A stretch of DNA of 64,000 nt, from contig NZ_PDOA01000006.1 of NCBI RefSeq assembly GCF_003116135.1, positions 1 through 64,000 of the forward strand, given 5' to 3'. The position numbers and the translations under genes are program-made. The DNA is from Teichococcus aestuarii. Lineage in GTDB: Bacteria > Pseudomonadota > Alphaproteobacteria > Acetobacterales > Acetobacteraceae. Positions 6,992 through 16,100 of this stretch are shown piece after piece. Position 1 is the stretch's first letter. Every line of letters starts with the position of its first letter. The notes under the pieces are model-generated. The model was not told where the DNA came from. It saw only the letters and a list, made by a program, of their open reading frames with translations, and searched no databases.

Positions 6992-7996
6992 ATGACTGCC
7001 AGCACACGCCGCTTCATGATCACCGCCGCGGCGGCCGCCGCCACGGCGCCCTTACTCCTCCGCGCCGGGCCTGCCGCGGCGCAGGCGGCCAGCGGCTATC
7101 CCAGCCGCCCGGTGCGGCTGATCGTGCCCTTTCCGCCCGGCCAGGCCGCCGACATCTTCGCCCGGCTGATGGCCGACGAGCTGTCGAAGCGCTGGCCGCA
7201 GCGCGTGGTGGTGGAGAACCGCTCGGGCGGTGCCGGGGCGCTCGGCATGGAAGCCGGCGCGCGCGCCGCGCCGGATGGCTACACCCTGCTCATCGGCACC
7301 TCCGGCACGCTGGGGGTGAACCCCTCCGTCATGCCGCACCTGCCCTATGACGCGGAGCGGGACTTCGCCGCCATCACCAACATCTTCACCCTGCCGCTGG
7401 TGCTGGTGGCGCATCCCGGCACCGGGCCGGAGGATCTGCGCGGGATGCTGGCGCGGGCGCGGGAGAAGCCGGGCGCGCTGAACTACGCCTCGGCCGGGCC
7501 GGGCACCGCGCAGCACATGGCCATGGAGATGCTGGCGCACCGCGCCGGCGTGCGGATGACGCATGTGCCCTACCGTGGCAGCGGCCCGGCCATGGCCGAC
7601 CTGATCGCCGGCAACGTGCCGCTGATGATGGACAGCCTGGCCAGCGCCCTGCCGCAGGTGCAGGCCGGCCGCGCCCGGGCGCTGGCGGTGACCAGCCGCG
7701 CCCGCGCGCCGCAACTGCCGGCGGTGACCACGGTGGCTGAGGCCGGTCTGGAAGGCTACGAGGCGCTGGGCTGGTCCGGGCTCGTGGCGCCCGCCGCGAC
7801 GCCGCCCGAGATCCTGGCGCGCATCAACGCCGACGCCGTGGCCATCCTGCGCGACCCCGCCGTGTCAGCGCGCATGCTGGAGCTGGGCGGCTTCCCGGCC
7901 CCCGGCACGCCGGAGGAGTTCGGCGGCTTCATCCGCGGCGAGATCGCAAAGTGGCGGCAGGTGGCGCGGGAGGCCAATGTGAGGCTGGAGGGCTGA
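6992..7996 (+). CDS. Bug/TctC-type periplasmic solute-binding protein (copy 1)
   Basis: The 334-residue protein has an N-terminal export signal with a twin-arginine-like STRRFMI and an alanine-rich core ending near AAAQA. Mature-protein family blocks are YPSRPVRLIVPFPPG, ARAAPDGYTLL, LPYDAERDFAAI and THVPYRGSGPAMADL. Bug proteins bind carboxylates in the periplasm and usually feed a TctAB membrane pair. No such pair is nearby. AGGGAG precedes the ATG. The divergent gntR and the dehydrogenase genes suggest a hydroxycarboxylate as ligand. Confidence 0.88.
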   Translation: MTASTRRFMITAAAAAATAPLLLRAGPAAAQAASGYPSRPVRLIVPFPPGQAADIFARLMADELSKRWPQRVVVENRSGGAGALGMEAGARAAPDGYTLLIGTSGTLGVNPSVMPHLPYDAERDFAAITNIFTLPLVLVAHPGTGPEDLRGMLARAREKPGALNYASAGPGTAQHMAMEMLAHRAGVRMTHVPYRGSGPAMADLIAGNVPLMMDSLASALPQVQAGRARALAVTSRARAPQLPAVTTVAEAGLEGYEALGWSGLVAPAATPPEILARINADAVAILRDPAVSARMLELGGFPAPGTPEEFGGFIRGEIAKWRQVAREANVRLEG

Positions 7997-8033
7997 GAGG
8001 GCCCGCCCCGGCACGCCAGGGGCTGGCCCGCCC

Positions 8034-10250
8034 TCACCAGCGCGCGCGGACCGAGCCGAGGATCAGCCGCCCGTTGCCGTAGTAGCAGGCGGTGACCGAC
8101 GAACAGCTCGCCACATAGTCCTTGTCGGCGATGTTCTGCGCGTTGACGGCGAATTCCAGCCCCTTGGCGCGCTCGAAGCGGGCGCCGAGGTCGTAGCGCA
8201 GCGCGGCGTCGAACAGCGTGACGGCATCCACCTTGAAGGTGTTGGTGTCGTTGCCGTAGGTCGAGCCGACGTAGCGCGCCCCGCCGCCGAGCGAGAGGCC
8301 GCGCAGCGGGCCTTCGGTGAAGCTGTAATTGGCCCAGCCGCTGGCCATGTGGTTGGGCACCTGCGGCACGCGGCTGCCGGCCACGCCCGCATTGTTGGAC
8401 TTGGTGATCTCCGCGTCGATGTAGGAATAGGCGCCGATGAGGTCGAGATTGGCGGTCAGGCTGGCGCGCCCTTCCAGCTCGATGCCGCGCGAGCGGATCT
8501 CGCCCTGGGCGATGCTGCCGGTGAGATAGACCGGGTCCTGCGTCAGCACGTTCTGCTGCGTGATGTGGTAGGCGGAAGCCTGGATGAAGCTGTTCATGCC
8601 GGGGGGCTGGTACTTCACGCCCACCTCGTACTGCTCGCCGGTGGTGGGCTCGAAGGTGCCGCCGCCGCGCTGCGGCGCCTGCGTGCCGGTGTTGGGCAGG
8701 AAGGAGGTGGAGTAGCTGGCATAGGGCGCCAGCCCGTTGTCGAACAGGTAGAGGCCGCCCACCCGCCAGGTCAGCGCGTCGTCGAACTGCGAGAGGCTGC
8801 CGGCATCGGCGCCCGTCGTGGTGTGCGTGGTGGTGCCGATGCTGGCGCGGTCGTAGCGCAGCCCGACATTGAAGCGCCAGCGGCCGAGGGCGACCTGGTC
8901 CTGCGCGTAGAAGCCGAGCTGGTCGATGTTCTGGTTCGTCAGCCCGCTCGGGTCGGTCAGGATGGCGGGGATGGACTGGTAGTAGACCGGGCGGAACAGG
9001 TCGATGCCCGGCACACCCTGCGTGCGCAGCCCCTGGCGCGCCCGGGCCGAGGTGCGCTGCCAGTCGATGCCGAACAGCGCCGTGTGCCGCAGCGCGCCGG
9101 TGGTGAAGCTGGCCTGCGCCTGGTTGTCGAGCGCGAAGGCGTTGGCGTGGTCGGAGACGAAGGTGGCGCTGCGCGTGCCGGTGCGCTGGTCGGCGCCGAC
9201 CGAGCGCACGGAGAGGACGTTCACCTCGGCGTCGATATGCGCGTAGCGGAAGTTCTGCCGCACCGTCCACACATCGTCCAGCCGGTGCTCGAGCTGGTAG
9301 CCGATGGCGGCCTGGGTCCGGTAGTACTTGTCATAGGCCGGGTCGCCGCCGAAGAAATTGCGCGGGATGCGGCCGTTCGGATTGGCCAGCACCGTGCCGC
9401 TGGCCGGCACGAAGTTGTAGAAGCCGCCCTCCGGATCGTGCTGGTAGGAGGCGAGGAGGGTGATGGTGGTGCTGTCGTCCGGCCGCCAGGTGAAGGCGGG
9501 GGCGATGGCGATGCGCTCCTCCTCCACATGGTCGTACTGCGTCCCGGACTTCCGCGCGATGCCGGTCAGCCGGTAGGTGTAGCGGCCATCCTCGGTCAGC
9601 GCGCCGCCGAGGTCGAAGGCGGTCTGCAGCAGCGCGTTGCTGCCGGCCTCGATGCGCACCTCGTTGACGTGGTCGGCGGTGGGGCGGCGGCTGACCAGGT
9701 TCACCAGGCCGCCGACGCCGGTCTGCCCGTAGAGCACCGAGGCCGGGCCGCGCAGCACCTCGATGCGCTCCAGCAGCCAGGGATCCGTGTTGGGCACGCC
9801 GAAATAGAGGCCGCGCCCCTGGCGCAGCCCGTCGAGGAAATTGACGAAGGCGGCGCCCGTGCCCTGGCCGCCGAAGCCGCGCACGAAGACGCTGTCGTAG
9901 CGCGCCGAGGGCCGCACCTCGCCCAGCACGCCGGCGGTGTAGCGCAGCGCCTGGCTGACGCTGAGCGCCGCCTGGTCATCCACCTGGTCGCGGGTGACGA
10001 CGCCGACCGATTGCGGCGCCTCGATCAGCGGCGTGTCGGTCTTGGAACCGGTGGTGGTGACGGGCGCGACATAGCCGGGCACGCCCTCCCAGGCCCGCCA
10101 TGCGGTCGCCTGCACATCGACGGTCGGAAGCTCCAGCACCGCCCCGGCCGAAGGCTCGGTCCCCTGCGCCTGGAGCGGCCGGCCCAAGGTGGGCAGCATC
10201 GTCAGCGCGGCCGAGGCCAGGAGGAGGGTGCGGAAGCGGCGACGTGTCAT
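8034..10250 (-). CDS. TonB-dependent siderophore receptor
   Basis: The 738-residue outer-membrane receptor begins MTRRRFRTLLLASAAL with a cleavable signal ending at LQAQG. A TonB-box-like LPTVDVQAT follows. The plug domain contains APQSVGVVTRDQVDDQ and RGPASVLYGQTGVGGLVNL; the rest forms the 22-strand barrel and ends in the aromatic residue W, as outer-membrane proteins do. It is of the FhuA/ferric-siderophore type without a FecA-like signalling extension. The ATG at 10250 was chosen because it opens the signal peptide; the longer open frame upstream has no signal. A Fur-like palindrome lies 41 bases upstream. No siderophore synthesis genes are in the window. Confidence 0.9.
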   Translation of the reverse strand: MTRRRFRTLLLASAALTMLPTLGRPLQAQGTEPSAGAVLELPTVDVQATAWRAWEGVPGYVAPVTTTGSKTDTPLIEAPQSVGVVTRDQVDDQAALSVSQALRYTAGVLGEVRPSARYDSVFVRGFGGQGTGAAFVNFLDGLRQGRGLYFGVPNTDPWLLERIEVLRGPASVLYGQTGVGGLVNLVSRRPTADHVNEVRIEAGSNALLQTAFDLGGALTEDGRYTYRLTGIARKSGTQYDHVEEERIAIAPAFTWRPDDSTTITLLASYQHDPEGGFYNFVPASGTVLANPNGRIPRNFFGGDPAYDKYYRTQAAIGYQLEHRLDDVWTVRQNFRYAHIDAEVNVLSVRSVGADQRTGTRSATFVSDHANAFALDNQAQASFTTGALRHTALFGIDWQRTSARARQGLRTQGVPGIDLFRPVYYQSIPAILTDPSGLTNQNIDQLGFYAQDQVALGRWRFNVGLRYDRASIGTTTHTTTGADAGSLSQFDDALTWRVGGLYLFDNGLAPYASYSTSFLPNTGTQAPQRGGGTFEPTTGEQYEVGVKYQPPGMNSFIQASAYHITQQNVLTQDPVYLTGSIAQGEIRSRGIELEGRASLTANLDLIGAYSYIDAEITKSNNAGVAGSRVPQVPNHMASGWANYSFTEGPLRGLSLGGGARYVGSTYGNDTNTFKVDAVTLFDAALRYDLGARFERAKGLEFAVNAQNIADKDYVASCSSVTACYYGNGRLILGSVRARW

Positions 10251-10283
10251 TCTGGGCCTCGAGCGACGGGAGGGAGACAGGCG

Positions 10284-10310
10284 ATTTAATTGCGAAAGAC
10301 TCGCATTATC
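10284..10310 (-). promoter_or_regulatory. Fur-like box upstream of the TonB receptor
   Basis: On the plus strand TGCGA (10291-10295) and TCGCA (10301-10305) are inverted around AAGAC, flanked by ATTTAAT on one side and TTATCAT on the other. On the minus strand this reads GATAATGCGAGTCTTTCGCA, close to proteobacterial Fur sites of the GATAATGCGAATCATTCGCA kind. The spacing (about 40 bases before the ATG) fits iron repression of the receptor. Confidence 0.5.
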
Positions 10311-10417
10311 ATCTGTCCCCTGATCGTCGCGTGCAAGAGGCAAACCGCCGCCCCTGTTGCCGGCAAGGCTCGCCCTGTGGCCTCCGCGCCACGCCCGCAA
10401 GGGGGAGGGCCCCGCCG

Positions 10418-10444
10418 CGCGCGGCGGCGGGGCCGGTTCCGGAG
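10418..10444 (-). terminator. Strong hairpin after the M20 gene
   Basis: GGCCCCGCCGC (10418-10428) and GCGGCGGGGCC (10434-10444) form an 11-base-pair G+C stem with a five-base loop, ten bases after the stop of the M20 amidohydrolase gene. No U-tract follows, so intrinsic termination is plausible but not certain. It would insulate the TonB receptor from the upstream operon. Confidence 0.5.
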
Positions 10445-10454
10445 CCCGCCCTGC

Positions 10455-12062
10455 CTAGAGCGGCCCGCCCGCGCCGGTGCCCGTGTGCGGCGTGGGGATG
10501 CACCATTCCTCGCCGCGCGGGGTGGAGACGTATTCGGGCCAGCGCAGATCGACCGGCGGGTCGAAATCGGCCGGCAGCAGCGGCCCCACCCACCGGCTGC
10601 CGCCGACGCCGCCGCCCGTGCGCTCGCGGAACTCCGCCTGGGCGGCGGCCAGGGCGTCCGGCCTGGCGGCGAGGTCCAGCAGGGTCAGCGCCATGGTGCG
10701 GCCGGCGACGAACATGCCGGGATCGACCGCCGCGGGCAGCCCGCCCAGGGCGTTGTAGGCCCAGGCGGGATAGGCATAGCCCGGCTGCGGCGGGCGCAGC
10801 CGCGGCCGCGCGGCGAGCAGCCGCACCGTCGGGCAATGCCAGGAATATTCCACGTAGTCGTCGGCGCTGAGATGCTTCTGCCAGGGCGGCAGGCCGGCGC
10901 GCAGCTTCGCCTCGTTCTCCTCCGGCGGCGTCAGGCGGGAGACGCTGGGGATGAACGGGTCCTGCATCGGCTCCAGCCCGAGGTTGCGCTGGATGGCGCG
11001 GCCGAACTCCAGCGCCGCCTCCGGATAGGCGGGCGCGCCGACCTCCTGCAGATTGGCCCAGGTGAGGTCCGTCATCGCCGTGTTGGGCAGGCCGACGCGC
11101 GTCTTCGTCACCCAGCGCACGAAGGCGCGGCAGCCGGTGATGGCCGCCACGTGGCGGGCATTGGCGGCCAGCACCTTCCAGATCTGCTCCTGGATCGCGA
11201 GCGAGGAGGAACGCCAGGAATACTGGATCTGGCTGAAGCGCGGCGGCAGATTGTCCGAGGTGGCGCCGCCATCGCCCAGGATGAACTCGTTGAGCGTCCA
11301 GGAGCCGCTGTGCGGGAACATCGCCTCCTTGGTGTACTTCGTCGTCGTGTACATCAGGCAGAGCGCGTCCACCGCGCCGGGGCAGCGGGCGATGGCGTGC
11401 GAGGCGTCGATCGGCATCAGCGAGGGATCGACCCACTTCTCCGGTGCCTCCGCCTCGAAGCTGATGACGGCGCTCCAGTAGGCGCCGAAATGCGTCTCGC
11501 CCGTCACGGTGTTGGAGGGCCAGGGGTGCCACACCACGGCGGCGTCCAGCCCGTCGAAATAGCCCTTCGCGGCATGGATGGGCTTGGAGCCGCACACCTT
11601 CTCCGCCGGCTCGCCGAACAGCTTCAGCGTGCCCGGCACGCCATGCGCCTGCATGGCGGATTTGGCGGCCAGGATGGCGGTGAGCGCCGCCGTGCCCAGC
11701 ACCGAATGCGGGTCGGTGTGGCCGGCGGCGTAGGGGTGCACGCCGTCACGCGGCGCCTTGTGGGGCACCACCTGCTGCGAGTTGCCCGGCACCGCGTCAT
11801 ACTCGGAGAAGCTGGCGAGCACCGGCCCGCCTTCGCCCTGCCCCCATCGCGCGGCAAAGGCGGTGGGCATCTGGCCGGAGCCTTCCTCCACCTCGAAGCC
11901 CTCGGCGCGCAGGATCTCCACATAGTCGCGCACCGACTTGTATTCGCGCCAGGCCGGCTCGGCATGCTCCCAGATGCGCGCGTTGAAGGCGGAGAGCCGC
12001 GCCTCGTTCGCCGTGATCCAGTCCATCGCGTGCTGTCGGATCGCTTTGTGCTGCTCCATCAA
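10455..12062 (-). CDS. M20-family amidohydrolase (AbgB-like)
   Basis: The 535-residue protein resembles AbgB, the p-aminobenzoyl-glutamate hydrolase subunit, and related M20D peptidases. Family features are EYDAVPG, GHTDPHSVLGTAAL (the usual GHN metal motif reads GHT here), GEPAEKVCGSKPI and a WHPWPSN block. These enzymes cleave amide bonds of N-acyl amino acids or amino-acid conjugates with a dinuclear metal centre. It is the last gene of a minus-strand unit with a peptide-type binding protein and an amidohydrolase, so its substrate is probably an imported amide or peptide. There is no export signal, so it acts in the cytoplasm. Confidence 0.82.
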   Translation of the reverse strand: MMEQHKAIRQHAMDWITANEARLSAFNARIWEHAEPAWREYKSVRDYVEILRAEGFEVEEGSGQMPTAFAARWGQGEGGPVLASFSEYDAVPGNSQQVVPHKAPRDGVHPYAAGHTDPHSVLGTAALTAILAAKSAMQAHGVPGTLKLFGEPAEKVCGSKPIHAAKGYFDGLDAAVVWHPWPSNTVTGETHFGAYWSAVISFEAEAPEKWVDPSLMPIDASHAIARCPGAVDALCLMYTTTKYTKEAMFPHSGSWTLNEFILGDGGATSDNLPPRFSQIQYSWRSSSLAIQEQIWKVLAANARHVAAITGCRAFVRWVTKTRVGLPNTAMTDLTWANLQEVGAPAYPEAALEFGRAIQRNLGLEPMQDPFIPSVSRLTPPEENEAKLRAGLPPWQKHLSADDYVEYSWHCPTVRLLAARPRLRPPQPGYAYPAWAYNALGGLPAAVDPGMFVAGRTMALTLLDLAARPDALAAAQAEFRERTGGGVGGSRWVGPLLPADFDPPVDLRWPEYVSTPRGEEWCIPTPHTGTGAGGPL

Positions 12063-12085
12063 TCCTCACTCCGGTGCGGCGGCCG

Positions 12086-13669
12086 TCAGGCCGGGCGGAC
12101 ATTCCAGAAGGTGGCGAAGCCATCCAGCACGCCGGTGATGCCGCGGCGGAAGGCGGTGGGCTGCATGTACTGGCCGAGCGGCAGGTAGGGCACGCTCTGC
12201 ATCGCCTGCAGCTGGATGTCGCGGCAGATGGCGGCCTGCGCCGCCTCGTCCGGCGCGTCGAACCAGGCATCGCGCAGCGCGTTGATGCGCGCATCCTCCG
12301 ACCAGCCCGCGTAGCTGCCATCGGCGCGCAGCGCCATGTGCACCGCCGGGTTCAGCCAGTCCGTGCCCGACCAGGTGGTGACGAAGCCGCTCCAGCCGCC
12401 CTCGGCCACCGGCCCGCGGCGGTTGCGCCGCTGCAGCATGGCGTTGAACTCGACTGCGTAGATCTCGACATCCATGCCGAGGCGCTTGAGCAGGTCGGCG
12501 GTGACGGCGCCGAGCGCCATGCCGGCGGCGGTGTTGTTGCCGGCCATGATCAGCACCTTCTCGCCCCTGTAGCCGGCGGCGCGGATCTCCTCGCGCGCCT
12601 TCTCCAGGTCACGCTGGCCGGTCAGCGGCTCCAGCCCCGCCGTCGAGGCCATCGGCGTGTTCGGGCAGAAGAAGCCGAGCGGCACATGGTACAGCGCCGG
12701 GTCATCGACGCCGACGATGGCCTGCATGCAGTCCGACTGGCTGAGCGCCCGCCACAGCGCGCGGCGGATCGCCGGGTTGTCGAAGGGCGGCTGCAGGTGG
12801 TTCAGCCGCAGCATGGTGACGAAGCCGGTGGGGTCGAGCACCCGCGTCGTGACATCGCGGGCGCGCTTCAGCAGCGGCAGCTGGTCGTGATAGGCGTATT
12901 CCTGCCAGTCCTGCTCGCCGGAGAGCAGCGCCGCCGTGGCCGTGCCGCTGTCCGGGATCGAGCGCCACTCGACGCGGTCGTAATGCACCACCTTCGGGCC
13001 GGAGGTCCAGGAGAGCGTGCCATCGGGGCGCGGCACGTAGCGCTCGAACTTGGTGAAGACGTTCATCGAGCCCGGTACGCGCTCATCCGCCTTGAAGCGG
13101 AACGGGCCGCTGCCGACGATCTCGGGCACCGGCTTGAACGGATCCGTCATCGCCAGCCGCTCCGGCATCATGACGCAGACCGGCACCGAGGCCTTGCCGA
13201 GCGCGATGGGCAGCAGCGGGAAGGGCCGCTTCAGCCGGAAGCGGATGGTCCTGTCGTCGGGCGCCGAAAGCTCCTCGGTCGCCGCCATCAGCGTGGTGCC
13301 GAAGACGTCGCGCTGGCCCCAGCGCCGCAGGCTGGCGACGCAGTCCCGCGCCAGGACGCGCTCGCCATCGTGCCAGAACAGGTTGTCGCGCAGGGTCAGG
13401 TCCCAGCGCAGCCCGTCATCCTCCACGCGGTGGCCCGCCACCATCTGCGGCGTGGCGCGGTAGTTGCCGTCCATGCCGTAGAGCGTGTCGTACACCATGT
13501 AGGCGTAGTTGCGCGTGATGTAGCCGGTGGTCAGGATCGGATCGAGCGTCACCAGATCCTGCTGCGGGGTGAAGCGCAGCGTGGTGGCCGAGGCCGCCCG
13601 CAGCTTCGCGGGCAGGGCCAGCGCGGATGCGCCGGCACCCAGGGCCTGAAGGAGGTTGCGCCGTTGCAT
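12086..13669 (-). CDS. Family-5 (peptide/nickel-type) ABC substrate-binding protein
   Basis: The 527-residue protein starts MQRRNLLQALGAGASAL, a Tat-like signal. Typical SBP family-5 blocks follow: DLVTLDPILTTGYITRNY, VYDTLYGMDGNY, LRDNLFWHDGERV (the family motif is normally VKFHDG) and IVGSGPFRFK. These proteins carry oligopeptides, opines or similar solutes to an ABC permease. No permease or ATPase gene adjoins it; its neighbours are two hydrolases. It would have to use a transporter encoded elsewhere. Confidence 0.88.
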   Translation of the reverse strand: MQRRNLLQALGAGASALALPAKLRAASATTLRFTPQQDLVTLDPILTTGYITRNYAYMVYDTLYGMDGNYRATPQMVAGHRVEDDGLRWDLTLRDNLFWHDGERVLARDCVASLRRWGQRDVFGTTLMAATEELSAPDDRTIRFRLKRPFPLLPIALGKASVPVCVMMPERLAMTDPFKPVPEIVGSGPFRFKADERVPGSMNVFTKFERYVPRPDGTLSWTSGPKVVHYDRVEWRSIPDSGTATAALLSGEQDWQEYAYHDQLPLLKRARDVTTRVLDPTGFVTMLRLNHLQPPFDNPAIRRALWRALSQSDCMQAIVGVDDPALYHVPLGFFCPNTPMASTAGLEPLTGQRDLEKAREEIRAAGYRGEKVLIMAGNNTAAGMALGAVTADLLKRLGMDVEIYAVEFNAMLQRRNRRGPVAEGGWSGFVTTWSGTDWLNPAVHMALRADGSYAGWSEDARINALRDAWFDAPDEAAQAAICRDIQLQAMQSVPYLPLGQYMQPTAFRRGITGVLDGFATFWNVRPA

Positions 13670-13759
13670 GGGAGTCTCCTTGCTTCGTCGAGCCGTGTCG
13701 TGAGCCTGGTCTTTCCCCTGTGCCCGGTTTGGCCGGGCCTTGTTGGTCCGGGGTGCGGT

Positions 13760-15172
13760 TCAGCCCTGCCCGGCGGCACCGGGCAGGCCGGTGCCGGCGA
13801 GCAGCCGGTCGCCCGAGGCCAGCAGCCGCGCCTTCTCGGCCGCCAGCCCGGGGTGGAGGAGGCGGCCATCCTGCTTCAGCAGCCGGCCGCCCGCCATCAC
13901 GTCGCGAATGTCGGCCGCCTGCGCGAAGTGGATCAGCGCCTGCACCGGCTCCCGCGCGCCGATCATGCCCAGGCTGTCGCGGCGGACGATGATGAGGTCC
14001 GCCTGCTTGCCGGGCGTCAGCGAGCCGATGCGGTGGTCGAGGCGCAGCGCGCGGGCATTGTTGATCGTGGCCCAGCGCAGCACCGCCTCATGCGTCAGCG
14101 AGACGGCGGTGATGGGCGAGCCGCTGGTGGCGATCTCCTGCGCCGCGGCGGCGGCCGGCTGCGCCTGCTGCCGCGCCACGATGTGCTGGTTGTTGAACAG
14201 CCGGTGCAGCTGCAGGGCGGCGCGCATGCAGTCCAGCATGCCGCCGCCGTTCAGCAACTCGGTGTCCGGCGCGATGGAGGGCGCGCCGCCGAGCGCCGCG
14301 ACGCGGCAGCTCAGCGGCTCCCGCGCATTGCCCTTCACCTCGGCCGCCGCGGTGGAGGTGACGGAGACGCCGCTCTCCACGATGACGCGCAGCTCCTCCT
14401 CGCCCAGATAGGTGCCGTGCACGAGGTTGTGGTCCGGGCCGAGCAGCCCTTCCTCGGCCAGGCGGCGGTAGCCCTCCGGCACCAGCCGGTTGGTGTTGCC
14501 CCAGACATGGGCGGAGGAGAGCAGGCCGTATTCCCGCGCCAGCGCGAAATCCGCGCGGCAGACATCCATCGTGGAATAGTCCGGCCCCAGGATGCAGGCG
14601 GCCAGGGTCACGCGCGCCGTGTCGGCGGCGAGCCGGGTGGTGCGCAGCCGGCGGATCTCGGCGGCGGGATGCGGCACCTCCGAGAAATGCGGCTCGCCCG
14701 GCCGCGGCTGCGGCTTGACGGTGCCGTGGCCGAACACGGCGCGGATGCCGCTGTCCAGCAGCCCGTCCAGCGCGGCGTCGGTGTGCTCCGGCGTGGCGTT
14801 GCCGTGGCACCAGTCGAACAGGGTGGTGACGCCGGCATCGAGCTGCGCCAGCGCCCCCACCAGCGTGCCGACGCGCAGGTCCTCCGGCTGGTAGCGCGGC
14901 CCGAGGACGCCATGCATGATCCGGAAGTAGTCGGCGCTGGTCCAGTCGCCGCCGATGGCGCGCAGCGCGGTCTGCCAGGTGTGCAGGTGCGCGTTCACTA
15001 GCCCGGGCAGCACGAGGCACCCCTCCGCCCCGATCACCGCCGCGTCCGGCGCCTCCAGGGCGGGGCCGACGGCGAGGATGCGGTCATCCTCCACCAGCAC
15101 GTCGCCCTGCGGCAGGCGGCCGATCCGCTCGTCCATCGACAGCACGAGGCCGCCCCTGATCAATGTCCGCAT
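13760..15172 (-). CDS. Amidohydrolase of the cytosine deaminase / chlorohydrolase type
   Basis: The 470-residue protein is a metal-dependent hydrolase of the TIM-barrel amidohydrolase superfamily. Metal ligands are visible: NAHLH (H62, H64), SAHVWGN (H222), VHGTYL (H252) and APDTELL (D303). It ends in the usual LTPGKQADLIIV block that returns the chain to the N-terminal beta domain. Relatives deaminate or dechlorinate N-heterocycles or guanidino compounds. The ATG at 15172 (MRTLIRGG) opens the beta domain and is 35 bases from a palindromic operator shared with a divergent IclR gene. It heads the unit that continues with the binding protein and M20 hydrolase. Confidence 0.82.
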   Translation of the reverse strand: MRTLIRGGLVLSMDERIGRLPQGDVLVEDDRILAVGPALEAPDAAVIGAEGCLVLPGLVNAHLHTWQTALRAIGGDWTSADYFRIMHGVLGPRYQPEDLRVGTLVGALAQLDAGVTTLFDWCHGNATPEHTDAALDGLLDSGIRAVFGHGTVKPQPRPGEPHFSEVPHPAAEIRRLRTTRLAADTARVTLAACILGPDYSTMDVCRADFALAREYGLLSSAHVWGNTNRLVPEGYRRLAEEGLLGPDHNLVHGTYLGEEELRVIVESGVSVTSTAAAEVKGNAREPLSCRVAALGGAPSIAPDTELLNGGGMLDCMRAALQLHRLFNNQHIVARQQAQPAAAAAQEIATSGSPITAVSLTHEAVLRWATINNARALRLDHRIGSLTPGKQADLIIVRRDSLGMIGAREPVQALIHFAQAADIRDVMAGGRLLKQDGRLLHPGLAAEKARLLASGDRLLAGTGLPGAAGQG

Positions 15173-15206
15173 CGCCGCGGCCCCCCGGCCTTGCATGACG
15201 TGTCGC

Positions 15207-15224
15207 TGTTCTCTATATAGAACA
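15207..15224. promoter_or_regulatory. Palindromic operator between amidohydrolase and IclR genes
   Basis: TGTTCT (15207-15212) and AGAACA (15219-15224) are perfect inverted arms around CTATAT in an otherwise G+C-rich stretch. The site lies between divergent start codons at 15172 and 15303. IclR proteins bind palindromes of this size; the core may overlap a -10 element. Confidence 0.55.
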
Positions 15225-15302
15225 CCATTCTTCAGGAAATATGGTGCCGCCGCTGTTCCGGGCCTGTCAACCGGCGCGGCGCGTTTTGTCGCGGGAGCAT
15301 CC

Positions 15303-16097
15303 ATGGCTGCGGGGGAGGGGGCGGCGGCGGTGCCGGCCGTCGGGAAGTGCCTGTCCATCATCCGGCTGCTCGATGCCGAGCCAGGGACGGGGCTTGGCCT
15401 CGCCGCCATCGCCGGCCGGCTCGGCCTCACCAAGAGCCACTGCCTGATGATCCTGCGCACCCTGGTGGCCGAGGGGTGGCTCTCCCACGACGCCGCGCGG
15501 CGGCGCTACGCCCTGGCGCCCTCGCTGCTGCTCGACCTGGCGGCGACCATCCGGCGGCACGACCGCGGGGCGCTGGTGCAGGATGTGCTGGCGAGGCTGG
15601 CGGAGGGCATCGGCCTGCCCTGCCTGCTGTGCCGGGTGAACCGCGACGGCAGCTTCACCTGCGTGGACCGCGTGCAGGGCGGCCCGGCCGGCGCCGCCGG
15701 GCTTGTGATCAACGTGCCGATCGGCCACCGCTACCCGGCGGATGCGCCGGCGCAGATGCGCGCCCGCCTCGCCGCCCTGCCGCCGGCGCGTGCCGCGGCG
15801 CTGCTGGAGGCCATGCCCGTCCACGCCTTCACCCCCGCCACGATGACCGACAAGGCCGCCATCCGGCAGGAGGTGGAGGAGGCGCGGCGGCGCGGCTACG
15901 CCATCGGCCGCATGGAATACCTGGAGGGGATCATGAGCATCGCCGCGGCGGTGCCGGGCGCGGCGGGGCCGGCCAGCCTCATCCTGCAATGCACCGGGCC
16001 GCAGGCCGCCATGGCGGCGCGGGAGGCGGCGCTGGGCGAGGCCGTGCTGGAGGCCGCCCGCCGCCTCGCCCGCGCCGCGGAAATGCCCCGCGGCTGA
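15303..16097 (+). CDS. IclR-family transcriptional regulator
   Basis: The 264-residue protein has the IclR winged HTH (LAAIAGRLGLTKSHCLMIL at about residues 33-51) and a C-terminal effector domain with VNVPIGHRYPADAPAQ-like and EYLEGIMSIAAAVPG blocks. It is transcribed away from the amidohydrolase operon and shares its promoter region. It probably controls that operon in response to its substrate. The ATG at 15303 is used; the longer frame upstream runs antisense into the neighbouring gene. Confidence 0.85.
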   Translation: MAAGEGAAAVPAVGKCLSIIRLLDAEPGTGLGLAAIAGRLGLTKSHCLMILRTLVAEGWLSHDAARRRYALAPSLLLDLAATIRRHDRGALVQDVLARLAEGIGLPCLLCRVNRDGSFTCVDRVQGGPAGAAGLVINVPIGHRYPADAPAQMRARLAALPPARAAALLEAMPVHAFTPATMTDKAAIRQEVEEARRRGYAIGRMEYLEGIMSIAAAVPGAAGPASLILQCTGPQAAMAAREAALGEAVLEAARRLARAAEMPRG

Positions 16098-16100
16098 GCC

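Noticed and set aside
8349-10289. Plus-strand open frame opposite the TonB receptor
   Set aside because: Shadow of the receptor gene; no recognisable protein features.
12074-15001. Plus-strand open frame of 975 codons across three minus-strand genes
   Set aside because: It spans the SBP and amidohydrolase genes in antisense and has His/Arg/Gly-rich sequence without domains. The minus-strand genes have clear motifs and signals.
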